From Breoghania sp963678585 (GTDB taxonomy: Bacteria; Pseudomonadota; Alphaproteobacteria; Rhizobiales; Stappiaceae): a DNA stretch of 64,000 nucleotides. The notes beneath the pieces are model-generated. The model saw only the letters and a list, made by a program, of their open reading frames with translations. It did no database searches and had not been told where the DNA came from. The DNA is taken from assembly GCA_963678585.2 (NCBI GenBank), contig CAXXGA010000001.1:248001-312000 (forward strand), written 5' to 3'. Below are positions 7,898 to 16,578 of this stretch, piece by piece (position 1 is the first letter of the stretch; each line of letters opens with the position of its first letter). The translations under genes were made by a program, and so were the position numbers.

Positions 7898-9937
7898 CTA
7901 TTGCACATCGCTTTCGCGGCCCAGCGCATTCTCCGCATCCGGCGCGGTGGCCCTGTAAAGCGCAGCTTCCTCGCTGCGCCCGAGCTTTTCCAGCGCTTCC
8001 ACCAGCCCCTTTCGCGGGCGGGCGGCGTCGGGCTCGATCACAAGCGCCTGCCTGAACGCGTCTTCCGCGGCCTGCCAGTTGCCGCGTTCCATTTCCAGTT
8101 CGCCGATCAGGCGGTGGGCGGTCCACATGTTGAAGCGGGCGGCAAGCGCCTTGCGGGCCATGAATATGGCATCGTCTGCGCGGCCCTGATCGCGGTACAT
8201 GACGGCAAGCTGGTAATGGGCCAGCGGAAGATCATCGCGCCCGGCGACCAGCGCCTCCATGCGCGAAAGGCCAAGTGTCTCGCGGTCTGTTGCGTATAGC
8301 GCCACCGCCTCCATGGCTCTGAGGCGCGGATGTTTCGGCGCGCGCAGGATGGCTTGCGCGATGGGCTCCAGCGCGCCTTTGAAGTCACGCCGCTTCATGT
8401 GACTGTCGGCCAGCGCGTACCAGGGTTCGAAATAGCGCATCGGGGCGGCATCCAGCACCGAGGCCAGCGCATCGGCGGCGTACCCGGCCTTTCCGGCGGT
8501 GTATTGCAGCACGCCCATGGCGCGCGCCATCAGAGCCTCCTGATCCGACAACCCCGCATGGGCGCGCAGCATCTCGATGCCCGCCACCTCGTTCACGCGC
8601 TTTTCCAAAGGCGCGGTCAGATCGCCGGGGCCGGGATCGCGCGTTATCCGGTGATCGGTCATGGTGACGTCGATGACATCCTGCGTGCGCCGCTCCGGCA
8701 TGTGGCAGGTGGTGCAATCGGCATCCGCCGCGATGTCCGGATGCGCGGACGTCGTGCCGGAAGCCGCCGTCGTCGGCAGGGGCAGGCCCGCCGCGTCGGT
8801 TGCGTGACAGGTGAGACAGGCGGCACGGTAATGGGCGGGGCGCTCTTCGGCTGTGCGCTTCACATGCGGATCGTGGCAGGTCAGGCAGCCAAGCGCGCCC
8901 CTGCTTTCGATGAAGCAGCGGCTTTGTTCCAGCCGGTAGGGGTGGTGATTGATCTCGAAACGCTCAGGACGCGGCCTGCCGGGGTCCGTCATGTCGAGCT
9001 GGATGCGGAAATCGTCGAGAAGCTCGCCGGGGCGGAAGGAATAGGCATCGCGCCCGAACTTGCGGATGCCGGTCACGGCTACGGTCGGCTGCATGTGGCA
9101 GCCGTAGCAGATGGAATAGAGCCGGTCCTTCGGCAGGTTTGCCGGGTTCACGATGGCCCCGCGCACATCTTGCTCACTCTCGCCCGCCATGGCCTTGCCC
9201 GCATGGGCCGCGCCCGGTCCATGACACCGCTGGCAGCCGATACCTTGCGGCAGATCCTTCGGGAAGACCTCCGGCATCCCGTGGGCGTCAGACCCTTCAG
9301 CTACCTGCGGATAGGCGTTGTGACAGAACATGCAATTGCGGCGCACCTGCCGCCCGACGCCCAGATGGAGCGCGAATTCGAAACCCGGCGCCATGCCCCA
9401 ATGCCCGCCCTCTTGCGAGTACCAGGCAAGCGGCAACTGGTAGAGCCCGCCGTCTTCCGTCCGATAGATATAGATACGGGCGTGATTGCCGGAGCCGAGG
9501 ATCCAGTCGACCTTATGTTCGAAAACGTCAATCCGGCTGCCGTCCGGGGCGAGCTTGTAGCGGCGGAAGAGATAGGCCCCGTCCTTCAGCTCCATCTCGT
9601 AATGGCGGTCGGACGGGGCGTGATAAAAGCCTTTCGAGAAATCCTCGATGACGGGCCGGGAAAGCGGGCGATAGAAACTGCGGCTCATGGCGACGTGGGA
9701 AAAGCTCTCCGCCTTTTCCGCATGGCAGAGCGCGCAGGTCGCGTCCGGCACATAGCCCGCCGCCGCTCCGGTGGTGACGGGCACATCGAACTCCGCCAGA
9801 GCTTCACCGGCGGAAAGGGCTTCATTGGCCGCGGCAAGAGCGGCAACGGGGTCGTCCGCGGCGTGCGTCATGCCGCCCATGAGAGCAGGCAGCAGCAAAA
9901 GCCCCGCAAGGGCGGAGCGGAACCGGATCAGTCGCAT
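7898..9937 (-). CDS. Periplasmic multiheme cytochrome c with C-terminal TPRs
   Basis: Protein of 679 residues with a Sec signal peptide (MRLIRFRSALAGLLLLPAL, cut near THAAD). Seven CxxCH haem sites are visible in order: CALCH, CMFCH, CQRCH, CYGCH, CLTCH, CLTCH and CTTCH, all within about the first 425 residues. Layout and spacing resemble the cytochrome c554/c' group of multihaem proteins. The last 230 residues form TPR-like helical repeats (for example RAKFNMW-like and WQAAEDAFRQALVIEPDAA). It should be an exported electron carrier or reductase whose TPRs hold a partner; substrate unknown. The ATG at 9937 is 25 codons inside the longest frame and follows a G-rich AGGGGGAGGGG. It lies 110 bases after the acyl-CoA dehydrogenase gene on the same strand. 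Confidence 0.85.
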   Translation of the reverse strand: MRLIRFRSALAGLLLLPALMGGMTHAADDPVAALAAANEALSAGEALAEFDVPVTTGAAAGYVPDATCALCHAEKAESFSHVAMSRSFYRPLSRPVIEDFSKGFYHAPSDRHYEMELKDGAYLFRRYKLAPDGSRIDVFEHKVDWILGSGNHARIYIYRTEDGGLYQLPLAWYSQEGGHWGMAPGFEFALHLGVGRQVRRNCMFCHNAYPQVAEGSDAHGMPEVFPKDLPQGIGCQRCHGPGAAHAGKAMAGESEQDVRGAIVNPANLPKDRLYSICYGCHMQPTVAVTGIRKFGRDAYSFRPGELLDDFRIQLDMTDPGRPRPERFEINHHPYRLEQSRCFIESRGALGCLTCHDPHVKRTAEERPAHYRAACLTCHATDAAGLPLPTTAASGTTSAHPDIAADADCTTCHMPERRTQDVIDVTMTDHRITRDPGPGDLTAPLEKRVNEVAGIEMLRAHAGLSDQEALMARAMGVLQYTAGKAGYAADALASVLDAAPMRYFEPWYALADSHMKRRDFKGALEPIAQAILRAPKHPRLRAMEAVALYATDRETLGLSRMEALVAGRDDLPLAHYQLAVMYRDQGRADDAIFMARKALAARFNMWTAHRLIGELEMERGNWQAAEDAFRQALVIEPDAARPRKGLVEALEKLGRSEEAALYRATAPDAENALGRESDVQ

Positions 9938-10046
9938 CGAACGGCCCCTCCCCCTCAAGATCGACCACGGCGTTTGGGGTCGAATCCTAGGGGAAGGCTT
10001 CCGCTGCGGCAACGCCCGGTTTCAGGCCCCGCCACTCCTCAACGGC

Positions 10047-11201
10047 TCAGATCGCCTTCATCACCTCACGCGCGATGATCAGGCGCTGGATCTCGCTGGT
10101 GCCCTCATAGATCGTGGTGATACGGGCATCGCGGGCGTAGCGCTCAAGCGCATAGTCCTTGATGTAACCCGCCCCTCCATGAAGCTGGAGGGCGGTATAG
10201 GTCGCCTTCTGCGCCGCTTCGCTGGCGAAGAGCTTGGCCATGGAGGCTTCGCGCGCGAAGGGCTTTTTCTGCTCCTTCAGCCATGCGGCCTGCAGGATCA
10301 GAAGCCGGGCGGCCTCAAGTTCGGTCTCGCGGTCGGCGATCATCCACTGGATGCCCTGCATGTCGGCAATCGCCTTGCCGAACTGGCGGCGCTCCTTCAC
10401 ATAGGCCTTGGCTTCATCCATCGCGGCGCGCGCGACGCCCAGCGCCAGCGAAGCGATGCCGATGCGCCCGCCCGCAAGCTCGCCCACAGCAACGCGGAAG
10501 CCGTCGTTTTCCTTGCCCATCAGCGCAGAACCCGGCACACGGCAATTCTCGAAAAGCACCTCGTTGGTGGCAGACCCCGTCTGGCCCATCTTCTTTTCCG
10601 CCTTGCCGATGACAAGGCCGGGCGTACCCGCTTCGACAAGGAAACAGGAGATGCCCTTGCCGGGCCTGGCGTCAGGGTCCGTCACCGCCCAGACGACGAA
10701 GACGCCAGCATAATCGCCGGAGGTGATGTAGAGCTTGGAGCCGTCGATGATCCAGTCATCGCCGTCCTTGCGCGCTCGGGTGCGCATGGAGGCCGGGTCG
10801 GACCCCGCGCCCGTCTCCGTCAGGCAGAAGCCGCCGGCGGAATACTCCCCGCCGGTCAGGCGCGGCAGATAGGTTTCCTTCTGCGCCTCGCTGCCCACCG
10901 CCTCGATCACCTCGCCCACCATGTTGGTGACGGATGTGGTGACGGCGGTAGAGGCGCAGGCGCGCGCAAGGGCTTCCACCGTGAGCGCAAAGGCGACCGA
11001 GCCCGCTTCCGTGCCGCCGTATTGTGCCGACACATTCAGCCCCATGAAGCCGTTTTCGGCCAGCACCTTCAGGTTGGCGAGAAATTCGTCGCGCCCCTCA
11101 CCCCGGTCGAGCCGTTCAGCCAGCGGGGCAACGCGATCCTGCGCCAGCCGGGCGGCGGTCTCGGCAATCATCTGCTGCTCTTCGGTGAGCGCGAATTCCA
11201 T
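10047..11201 (-). CDS. Acyl-CoA dehydrogenase (short/medium-chain type)
   Basis: Protein of 384 residues. FAD enzyme that introduces the alpha-beta double bond in acyl-CoA and passes electrons to ETF. It begins MEFALTEEQQM, and carries the flavin-contact motif GGFCLTETGAGSD, the second signature QLHGGAGYIKDYALER and the catalytic base in IYEGTSEIQ (E366, the position usual for this class). GAGGAGGA lies 6-7 bases before the ATG at 11201; an earlier in-frame start has no such site. The exact acyl substrate cannot be read from the sequence. The neighbouring cytochrome gene is on the same strand, but a functional link is not evident. Confidence 0.9.
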   Translation of the reverse strand: MEFALTEEQQMIAETAARLAQDRVAPLAERLDRGEGRDEFLANLKVLAENGFMGLNVSAQYGGTEAGSVAFALTVEALARACASTAVTTSVTNMVGEVIEAVGSEAQKETYLPRLTGGEYSAGGFCLTETGAGSDPASMRTRARKDGDDWIIDGSKLYITSGDYAGVFVVWAVTDPDARPGKGISCFLVEAGTPGLVIGKAEKKMGQTGSATNEVLFENCRVPGSALMGKENDGFRVAVGELAGGRIGIASLALGVARAAMDEAKAYVKERRQFGKAIADMQGIQWMIADRETELEAARLLILQAAWLKEQKKPFAREASMAKLFASEAAQKATYTALQLHGGAGYIKDYALERYARDARITTIYEGTSEIQRLIIAREVMKAI

Positions 11202-11484
11202 GGGCGACGTCCTCCTCAGGCGTTCTTCTCGAGGGCACGCATCCATCCATGACCGGCCCCGTCCTCCGTCGCGCACAAAACCACATTCCGCTGAGGCAGA
11301 GAAGCCGCCTTGCGCCCTTTCCACGTCACAAAGCACCGCACCCGCCCGCACGAGGGAGAGAAAGCCGTCCTGTCCGCTGGCGCGCGCCGTCTCGCGGCTA
11401 CATATCGTTCATTGCATGGCGCTATCATGCCCGCATCGATTGCACGCCCCCCCCCTTGCGGCCAGCCCGCCGACAGGTGCCCCG

Positions 11485-12507
11485 ATGTCCTTGAACGTTC
11501 CTCCCCTTGCGCGCACGCTTGCAGCGCGCGCCTTGCGCACATGGCGCTACGCCATGGCGTCGGCCGCAGCCGTGGTCATCGCATGGGCCTTGTCGCGCTG
11601 GCTCTTCGGCCATCAGCAGCCGCTTTTCGCCGCCATCACGCCGATCATCTGCCTCGCGCCGGGGCTTCCGAGCCACCTTCGGCAGGCGCGCAACATCATT
11701 CTCGGGGTCGCAACAGGCATCATCGTGGGCGAACTGGTGCTGCTGGCGGTGCCCGACACATGGCCGGAAATCCGGCTCGTCATCGCCACCTTCACCGCCA
11801 TCATGATCGCGGAGCTTTACGGCTTCCCGGTCGTCGTCGGCATACAGGCAGGCGTTTCCGCCATGCTGGTCATTGCGCTCGGACCGATTCACGCCGGGCC
11901 GGACCGGTTGTTCGACGTGCTGGTGGGCACCTTCGTCGGCGTGGTCTTCAGCCAGGTGGTGATCACGCCCGATCCCATCCGCCAGATCGACGAGCGCGCA
12001 CGCAATCTCTTCCGCCATCTGTCCGCAGGCTTCCGGCTCTGTGCTCAGGCGATAGAGGAGATGGACCCGCACCGGGCAAACACGGCGATCCAGACCCTGT
12101 CGGACGCCCATGCCCGGCTGGTGGATCTGGGCACCGGCATATCGCGGGCGCGCGAGGCTGCGCGCTGGACGGTGCGCGGGCGGCTGGCGTCCAACAAGGT
12201 GACGCAGCTGGCCCAGCGTTACGAACGCCGTTCGCTGCGCCTCTACGCCTCCTCGCTGCTCTTCGCCGACGCGCTGTTTCGTGCGCTTCGCGATGCGCCC
12301 GACGCCATGCCGGAGGATCTCGCCACCCGTATGGACGCGATGGGCAAACGCATTGCGGATGTGGAGGCGGGGCGGCTCGATGCAGAGGTGCAAATGCCGC
12401 CCGCCCGGGCGACGACCTCACCGGACTGGCAAGCCTGCAACGAGGCGCTTCACGCTCTGGACGTGGCGCTCGAAGCCTACAAGGCTATCTTCAAGGTCGC
12501 GCCCTGA
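11485..12507 (+). CDS. Aromatic acid exporter-type (FUSC/DUF939) membrane protein
   Basis: Protein of 340 residues. About six membrane segments occupy the first 170 residues (AAAVVIAWALS, PLFAAITPIICLAPG, ILGVATGIIVGELVLLAV, LVIATFTAIMIAEL, VSAMLVIALG, VLVGTFVGVVFSQVVI), followed by a long helical cytoplasmic half. This is the ArAE_1/FUSC layout associated with export of aromatic carboxylates; the substrate here is unknown. The ATG at 11485 follows CAGGTG. It is divergent from the acyl-CoA dehydrogenase gene, with about 280 bases between them that include a run of nine C near 11450. Confidence 0.75.
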   Translation: MSLNVPPLARTLAARALRTWRYAMASAAAVVIAWALSRWLFGHQQPLFAAITPIICLAPGLPSHLRQARNIILGVATGIIVGELVLLAVPDTWPEIRLVIATFTAIMIAELYGFPVVVGIQAGVSAMLVIALGPIHAGPDRLFDVLVGTFVGVVFSQVVITPDPIRQIDERARNLFRHLSAGFRLCAQAIEEMDPHRANTAIQTLSDAHARLVDLGTGISRAREAARWTVRGRLASNKVTQLAQRYERRSLRLYASSLLFADALFRALRDAPDAMPEDLATRMDAMGKRIADVEAGRLDAEVQMPPARATTSPDWQACNEALHALDVALEAYKAIFKVAP

Positions 12508-12875
12508 CAGCCCGCGCGGCGCGGCCCGGCCCGCTTGCGCATTCCCCACCGCGAGCGGGCACGTTTACGGGCACGAAAAACCTCCCGCAGATGTCGCCGC
12601 GATTCTTTCTCCAACGTATTTTTCTTTATAATTATCAAGTTAATTAACATGAAAAATACAGTTCAAATAATTATTTGGCTCAATATGCCGTTGCGTTTGT
12701 GCGGACCATACCGGTTTTTCCTGAATTTTGAGATGGATTCCGCTTTGTTTTTGTCGCAATAGCCCTACGGCATGATAGAAATGCTCTTTCATCTTGAGCT
12801 GCCGTTCGGGCGACCGGGAATGGCGGTGAAACGACAGGGAGGCCGGTCGTAGCTGTGATCTGGGAGGACACCTTT
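12508..12875. other. Upstream region of the TRAP operon
   Basis: A 368-base gap. Positions about 12615-12685 are very AT-rich (including TTAATTAAC) and contrast with the GC-rich surroundings; this is the likely promoter of dctP. I see no recognisable operator. Confidence 0.5.
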
Positions 12876-13892
12876 ATGATCAAAGCCCACAAGCTGGCGC
12901 TCGCCGCCACTCTGGGAGCCATGACCTTCGGCATCGCCGGAGGGGCCTTTGCCGCGGACGTCACGTGGAACGTCTCGCTGTGGGGCAACCGTCGGGCCTT
13001 CACCGAGCATGTGGAATACCTCGCCGAACGAGTGGCCAAGGAATCGAACGGCCGCTTCGAAATCAAGCTCGGCTACGGCGCCTCTCTTTCCAAAGCACGC
13101 GAGAATCTCGACGGCATCGCCATCGGCGCGTTCGAGATGGCGCAGATCTGCGCGTCCTACCATGCCGACAAGAACCCGAGCCTGACCGTTCTGGAACTGC
13201 CGTTTCTCGGCGTGAAGGATCTGGAGACCGAAGCAAAGCTCTCCTTCAAGCTCTATGAGCAGCCGGCGGTGAAGAAGGATCTGGCGCGCTGGAACGCGCA
13301 GGCCCTGATGCCCTCGCCCATGCCGCAGTACAACTTCCTCGGCAAGGGCGATGCGCCCACCTCGATCAAGGACTTCGACGGCATGCGCGTGCGCGCGCTG
13401 GGCGGTATCGGCGAACTGATGCGCGCCATCGGCGCGGTGCCGACTTCGGTCACCGCTTCGGAGACCTATCAGGCCATCGATTCCGGCACCGTGCGCGCAG
13501 CCTCCTTCGCGCCCCACGCCCACCTCGCCTTCAAGACCGTGGAAGTCGGCGACTGGTGGATCAACAACATGAACCCCGGCACCGTTCAGTGCCCGGTGAT
13601 CATGAACACCGACGCCTATGCCGCGCTGCCCGCCGACCTGAAGAAGATCCTCGACGATGCCGTTCAGCCGGCCGTGGATCACTATCTGGCCAATTACGCC
13701 AAGGTCTATGACCGCTGGTGGCCGACGCTGAAGGAGCAGGAGATCGAACAGGTCGAACTGCCCGCCAGCGAACTTGAGGCGCTGCGCAAGAAGGCCGAGC
13801 CGATCTGGGAAGCCTGGATCGAGAAGGTCAAGGCGCAGGGCATTCCGGGCAAGGAACTGCTCGACATGGTGCAGGGCGAACTCGCCGGCTAA
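12876..13892 (+). CDS. dctP: TRAP transporter solute-binding protein DctP
   Basis: Protein of 338 residues that captures a carboxylate in the periplasm and delivers it to DctQM. A Sec signal peptide (HKLALAATLGAMTFGIAGG, cut after AFA) precedes a DctP-family domain; the conserved Arg that binds the substrate carboxylate is probably in DGMRVRALGG (about residues 168-177). GGGAGGA precedes the ATG at 12876. The ligand cannot be predicted from this. A stem-loop follows the gene and 390 bases separate it from dctQ, consistent with a higher level of the binding protein than of the permease. Confidence 0.9.
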   Translation: MIKAHKLALAATLGAMTFGIAGGAFAADVTWNVSLWGNRRAFTEHVEYLAERVAKESNGRFEIKLGYGASLSKARENLDGIAIGAFEMAQICASYHADKNPSLTVLELPFLGVKDLETEAKLSFKLYEQPAVKKDLARWNAQALMPSPMPQYNFLGKGDAPTSIKDFDGMRVRALGGIGELMRAIGAVPTSVTASETYQAIDSGTVRAASFAPHAHLAFKTVEVGDWWINNMNPGTVQCPVIMNTDAYAALPADLKKILDDAVQPAVDHYLANYAKVYDRWWPTLKEQEIEQVELPASELEALRKKAEPIWEAWIEKVKAQGIPGKELLDMVQGELAG

Positions 13893-13906
13893 CTCGAAAC
13901 GGACCG

Positions 13907-13937
13907 GCGGAGCCTGCATGGCAATGGCAGGCTCCGC
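13907..13937 (+). other. Intercistronic stem-loop after dctP
   Basis: A perfect 11-bp stem, GCGGAGCCTGC with GCAGGCTCCGC, and a 9-base loop, starting 14 bases after the dctP stop. No T-run follows, so it is more likely an mRNA-stabilising or attenuating hairpin than a full terminator. Confidence 0.6.
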
Positions 13938-14282
13938 TCATCTGCGCGCCGGATGAGGGCCTTGCCCCGCCGGTGCGACCGTTCGAACTGCCTTTCGTCC
14001 TGTTGCAAGCAGCGCCGGCCGCCACAAACGGCAGCCGGTTCGCCGCAGATCCCTTCACACAGCCAGAAAATCCGACACGTCCGGGCCGATATCTTTTGGG
14101 GGACGGCGCGATCGGCGGCTGGCGGGCGGGGTCGAACACATTGCCGGCAAACGAGAACAAACAGGGAGATGCGCCCCACTCGCATCTCTCCGGATCCGCA
14201 AAGTCCGGTGCATCGGGACCCGACAGGTCCCGACTGACAAACCGGGCGGGAAAACAGGCAACTCTTCGGGCACACATCCGCC
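13938..14282. other. Gap between dctP stem-loop and dctQ
   Basis: About 345 bases inside the TRAP operon. No reading frame here resembles a protein and no RNA fold or operator is evident. It may hold a second promoter or a long leader for dctQM. Confidence 0.4.
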
Positions 14283-14948
14283 ATGACATCACCAGACAAG
14301 CCGATGAGAGACGCAAACGCGTCGCAAGAGGCTCCCGTCTACAGCGTGCTTTCCGGCTCGCTCGGGAAAATCGAGAACGTCTTCAACCTGATCGCGGCCA
14401 GTTCCATCATGGTTCTGATGCTGCTGGCGGTCGTGCAGATTTTCGCGCGCACGCTCTTCAACCAGCCGGTGCCGGGGTTCATCGACATCACCGAACAGGC
14501 GATGGCGGTCTTCACCTTTCTCGGTATCGCCTATTGCCAGCGCGTGGGTGGACACATCCGCATGGAGATGCTGCTGGGAACCCTGAGCGGGCGCGCCTTG
14601 TGGATCGCCGAATTCCTCGGTGTGCTGGTCATTCTCGGCGTCGTCTTGGCACTCACCTACGGCTCCTGGTTCCATTTCGACCGGGCCTGGTCGATCGGCG
14701 ACAGCACCATCGATATCGGCCTGCCGACATGGCCTTCCAAGCTCGTGGTGCCCGTGGCGCTGACGCTTCTGGCGCTGCGGCTGGTGCTGCAACTGGTCGG
14801 TTATGCCCGCCTGATCGCCGATCCCTCCCGCGCACCCATCGACGTGCCCGTCGTGGAAGACGTCACCGAGCATGCGCGTCACGAGATCGAGGAATCGCTG
14901 GGCGACGATGCAATTGAAACGTTGGGCGACGAGGGGGCCGCACGATGA
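14283..14948 (+). CDS. dctQ: TRAP transporter small permease DctQ
   Basis: Protein of 221 residues with four membrane segments (about residues 35-58, 75-92, 103-128 and 150-175), the standard DctQ fold. It pairs with DctM to form the sodium-coupled uptake channel. The C-terminal 35 residues form a hydrophilic, acidic tail (VEDVTEHARHEIEESL) that is longer than usual. The start ATG of dctM overlaps its stop by four bases, indicating translational coupling. Confidence 0.88.
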   Translation: MTSPDKPMRDANASQEAPVYSVLSGSLGKIENVFNLIAASSIMVLMLLAVVQIFARTLFNQPVPGFIDITEQAMAVFTFLGIAYCQRVGGHIRMEMLLGTLSGRALWIAEFLGVLVILGVVLALTYGSWFHFDRAWSIGDSTIDIGLPTWPSKLVVPVALTLLALRLVLQLVGYARLIADPSRAPIDVPVVEDVTEHARHEIEESLGDDAIETLGDEGAAR

Positions 14949-16333
14949 CGCCGTTCGAAGTTGGACTGATCATGACCGGCGTCCTGCTGGTCCTCGTGGT
15001 GATCGGCGTGCGCGTCGCCTTCGCCGCCGCCTTTGTCGGCGTTGTCGGCCTGATCATCGTCTTCTCCATGCGCATGGGATTTGAGCGCGGCGTCATCGTC
15101 GCGCTGAAGATGGCGGGCACCGTGCCGCATTCCAAATCCGTCACCTATTCGCTGTCGGTGCTGCCGACCTTCATTCTCATCGGCTTTCTGGCCTTCTATG
15201 CCGGGCTGACACGACAGCTTTTCGAAGCCTCCAAGCGCTGGCTCGGCTGGTTGCCGGGCGGCATGGCGGTGGGCACGATTTTCGCCACCGCGGGCTTTGC
15301 CGCCGTCTCCGGGGCCAGCGTCGCCACGGCCGCGGTGTTTGCCCGCGTGGCCATTCCGGAAATGCTGGCGGAGGGCTATTCCAAGCGCCTGTCGGCCGCC
15401 GTCGTGGCCGCCGGTGGCACGCTCGCCTCGCTCATTCCGCCGTCGGCCATTCTGGTCATCTACGCCATTCTGGTGGAGCAGTCGGTCGGCAAGTTGCTGA
15501 TCGCGGGCTTCGTTCCGGGCATCTATTCGGCGCTGATTTATGTGATGATCATCGTCGGCATGGCGGCATGGCGCGGCGATGCGCCTGCAATCCGGGGCTT
15601 CACATGGGGCGAACGCTTCGCCTCCATTCCCGGCACGCTGCCGATCATCGCCGTTGTCGTGATCATCTTCATCAGCCTGTTCGGCATCGAGATCGGCGAT
15701 TTCACCTTCTCCGCCACACCCACCGAGGCCGGATCGCTCGGCGCCTTCGTCGTGCTGGTGACCGCCATCTGGAAGGGCATGCGCCTGAAGCAGCTCGGTC
15801 AGGCGCTGCACGAGACGGCGAAGCTGGCGGTGATGATCTTCACGCTGATCTGGGGCGTTCTGTGCTACGTGCGCTTCCTCGGCTTTGCCGGACTGCCCGA
15901 CGCCTTCCGCGATTTCATCGTCGCGCTGCCGCATGATCCCATGCTGACGCTGGTGCTGATCCTGTGCGCCTACGCGGTGCTGGGCATGTTCATCGACGCC
16001 ATCGGCATGCTGATCCTGACGCTGCCGGTCGTCTATCCGGCGGTTATCGCGCTTAATGGCGGCGAGTTCGTTACCGCTGCCGACAGTGCCTTCGGGATGT
16101 CGGGCGAGGCCTGCGCGATCTGGTTCGGCATTCTGGTGGTGAAGATGGCGGAGCTTTGTCTCATCACACCACCCATCGGGCTGAACTGCTTCGTGGTTTC
16201 CGGCGTGCGTCCGGACATCCCGGTGCAGGAAGTGTTCCGCGGCTGCATTCCGTTCTTCATCGCGGACATCGTGACGATCGCAGGCCTGCTGGCCTTCCCG
16301 GCCATCGTGACCTGGCTGCCGTCGATGATGTGA
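14945..16333 (+). CDS. dctM: TRAP transporter large permease DctM
   Basis: Protein of 462 residues with about 12 hydrophobic segments throughout. It is the transport subunit of the TRAP system, driving substrate import with the sodium gradient. Family hallmarks include LIPPSAILVIYAILVEQSVGKL in the middle (the proline pair in a re-entrant loop) and LITPPIGLNCFVVSGV near the end. Length is slightly above the usual 425-430 residues; the extra part lies in the segment after residue 200. The overlap with dctQ and the terminator after it show that dctPQM ends here. Confidence 0.92.
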   Translation: MTPFEVGLIMTGVLLVLVVIGVRVAFAAAFVGVVGLIIVFSMRMGFERGVIVALKMAGTVPHSKSVTYSLSVLPTFILIGFLAFYAGLTRQLFEASKRWLGWLPGGMAVGTIFATAGFAAVSGASVATAAVFARVAIPEMLAEGYSKRLSAAVVAAGGTLASLIPPSAILVIYAILVEQSVGKLLIAGFVPGIYSALIYVMIIVGMAAWRGDAPAIRGFTWGERFASIPGTLPIIAVVVIIFISLFGIEIGDFTFSATPTEAGSLGAFVVLVTAIWKGMRLKQLGQALHETAKLAVMIFTLIWGVLCYVRFLGFAGLPDAFRDFIVALPHDPMLTLVLILCAYAVLGMFIDAIGMLILTLPVVYPAVIALNGGEFVTAADSAFGMSGEACAIWFGILVVKMAELCLITPPIGLNCFVVSGVRPDIPVQEVFRGCIPFFIADIVTIAGLLAFPAIVTWLPSMM

Positions 16334-16344
16334 CGAACAGGAGG

Positions 16345-16369
16345 ATGGGCCCGCGAGGGCCCATTCTTT
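16345..16369 (+). terminator. Terminator of the dctPQM operon
   Basis: An 8-bp stem, ATGGGCCC with GGGCCCAT, loop GCGA, followed by TCTTTC. It begins 12 bases after the dctM stop. Confidence 0.75.
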
Positions 16370-16414
16370 CATGAGGGGTAATCGGGGAGATCCGTTTCGG
16401 CGCTCACGGGGTGT

Positions 16415-16550
16415 GGCCCATCCTTCGAGACGCCGTCTTGCGACGCCTCCTCAGGATGACGTTCCCGTGTTGATGATTTCGAGAAAGCCAACCCAATACA
16501 CAACGTCATCCTGAGTAGCCCGCCTTGGCGGGCATCTCGAAGGATGGGCC
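16415..16550. repeat. Mosaic palindromic repeat, intact copy
   Basis: Two arms of about 48 bases form an inverted repeat: one runs GGCCCATCCTTCGAGA ... CTCAGGATGACGTT, the other AACGTCATCCTGAG ... TCTCGAAGGATGGGCC. Each arm contains its own variable GC-rich mini-hairpin (for example GCCCGCC-TT-GGCGGGC). This is the layout of the RIME-like palindromic elements of Rhizobiales. A second copy surrounds the IS at 23840-24904. Confidence 0.8.
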
Positions 16551-16578
16551 GCTCGCTCGCTATCCGCGCCGCCCGGCC

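Noticed and set aside
11941..11975. GTGATCAC inside the exporter gene as another GntR operator
   Set aside because: It lies within coding sequence, lacks the AATGTGATCAC extension and is far from any polyamine gene.
12637..12655. TTAATTAAC upstream of dctP as a CtrA site
   Set aside because: The second TTAA is not seven bases after the first.
14879..16372. 497-residue His/Asp-rich leftward frame
   Set aside because: Exact shadow of dctM; the composition is what a hydrophobic gene gives on the other strand.
16415..16550. CRISPR-like repeats
   Set aside because: The element has only two inverted arms and no regularly spaced direct repeats or spacers.
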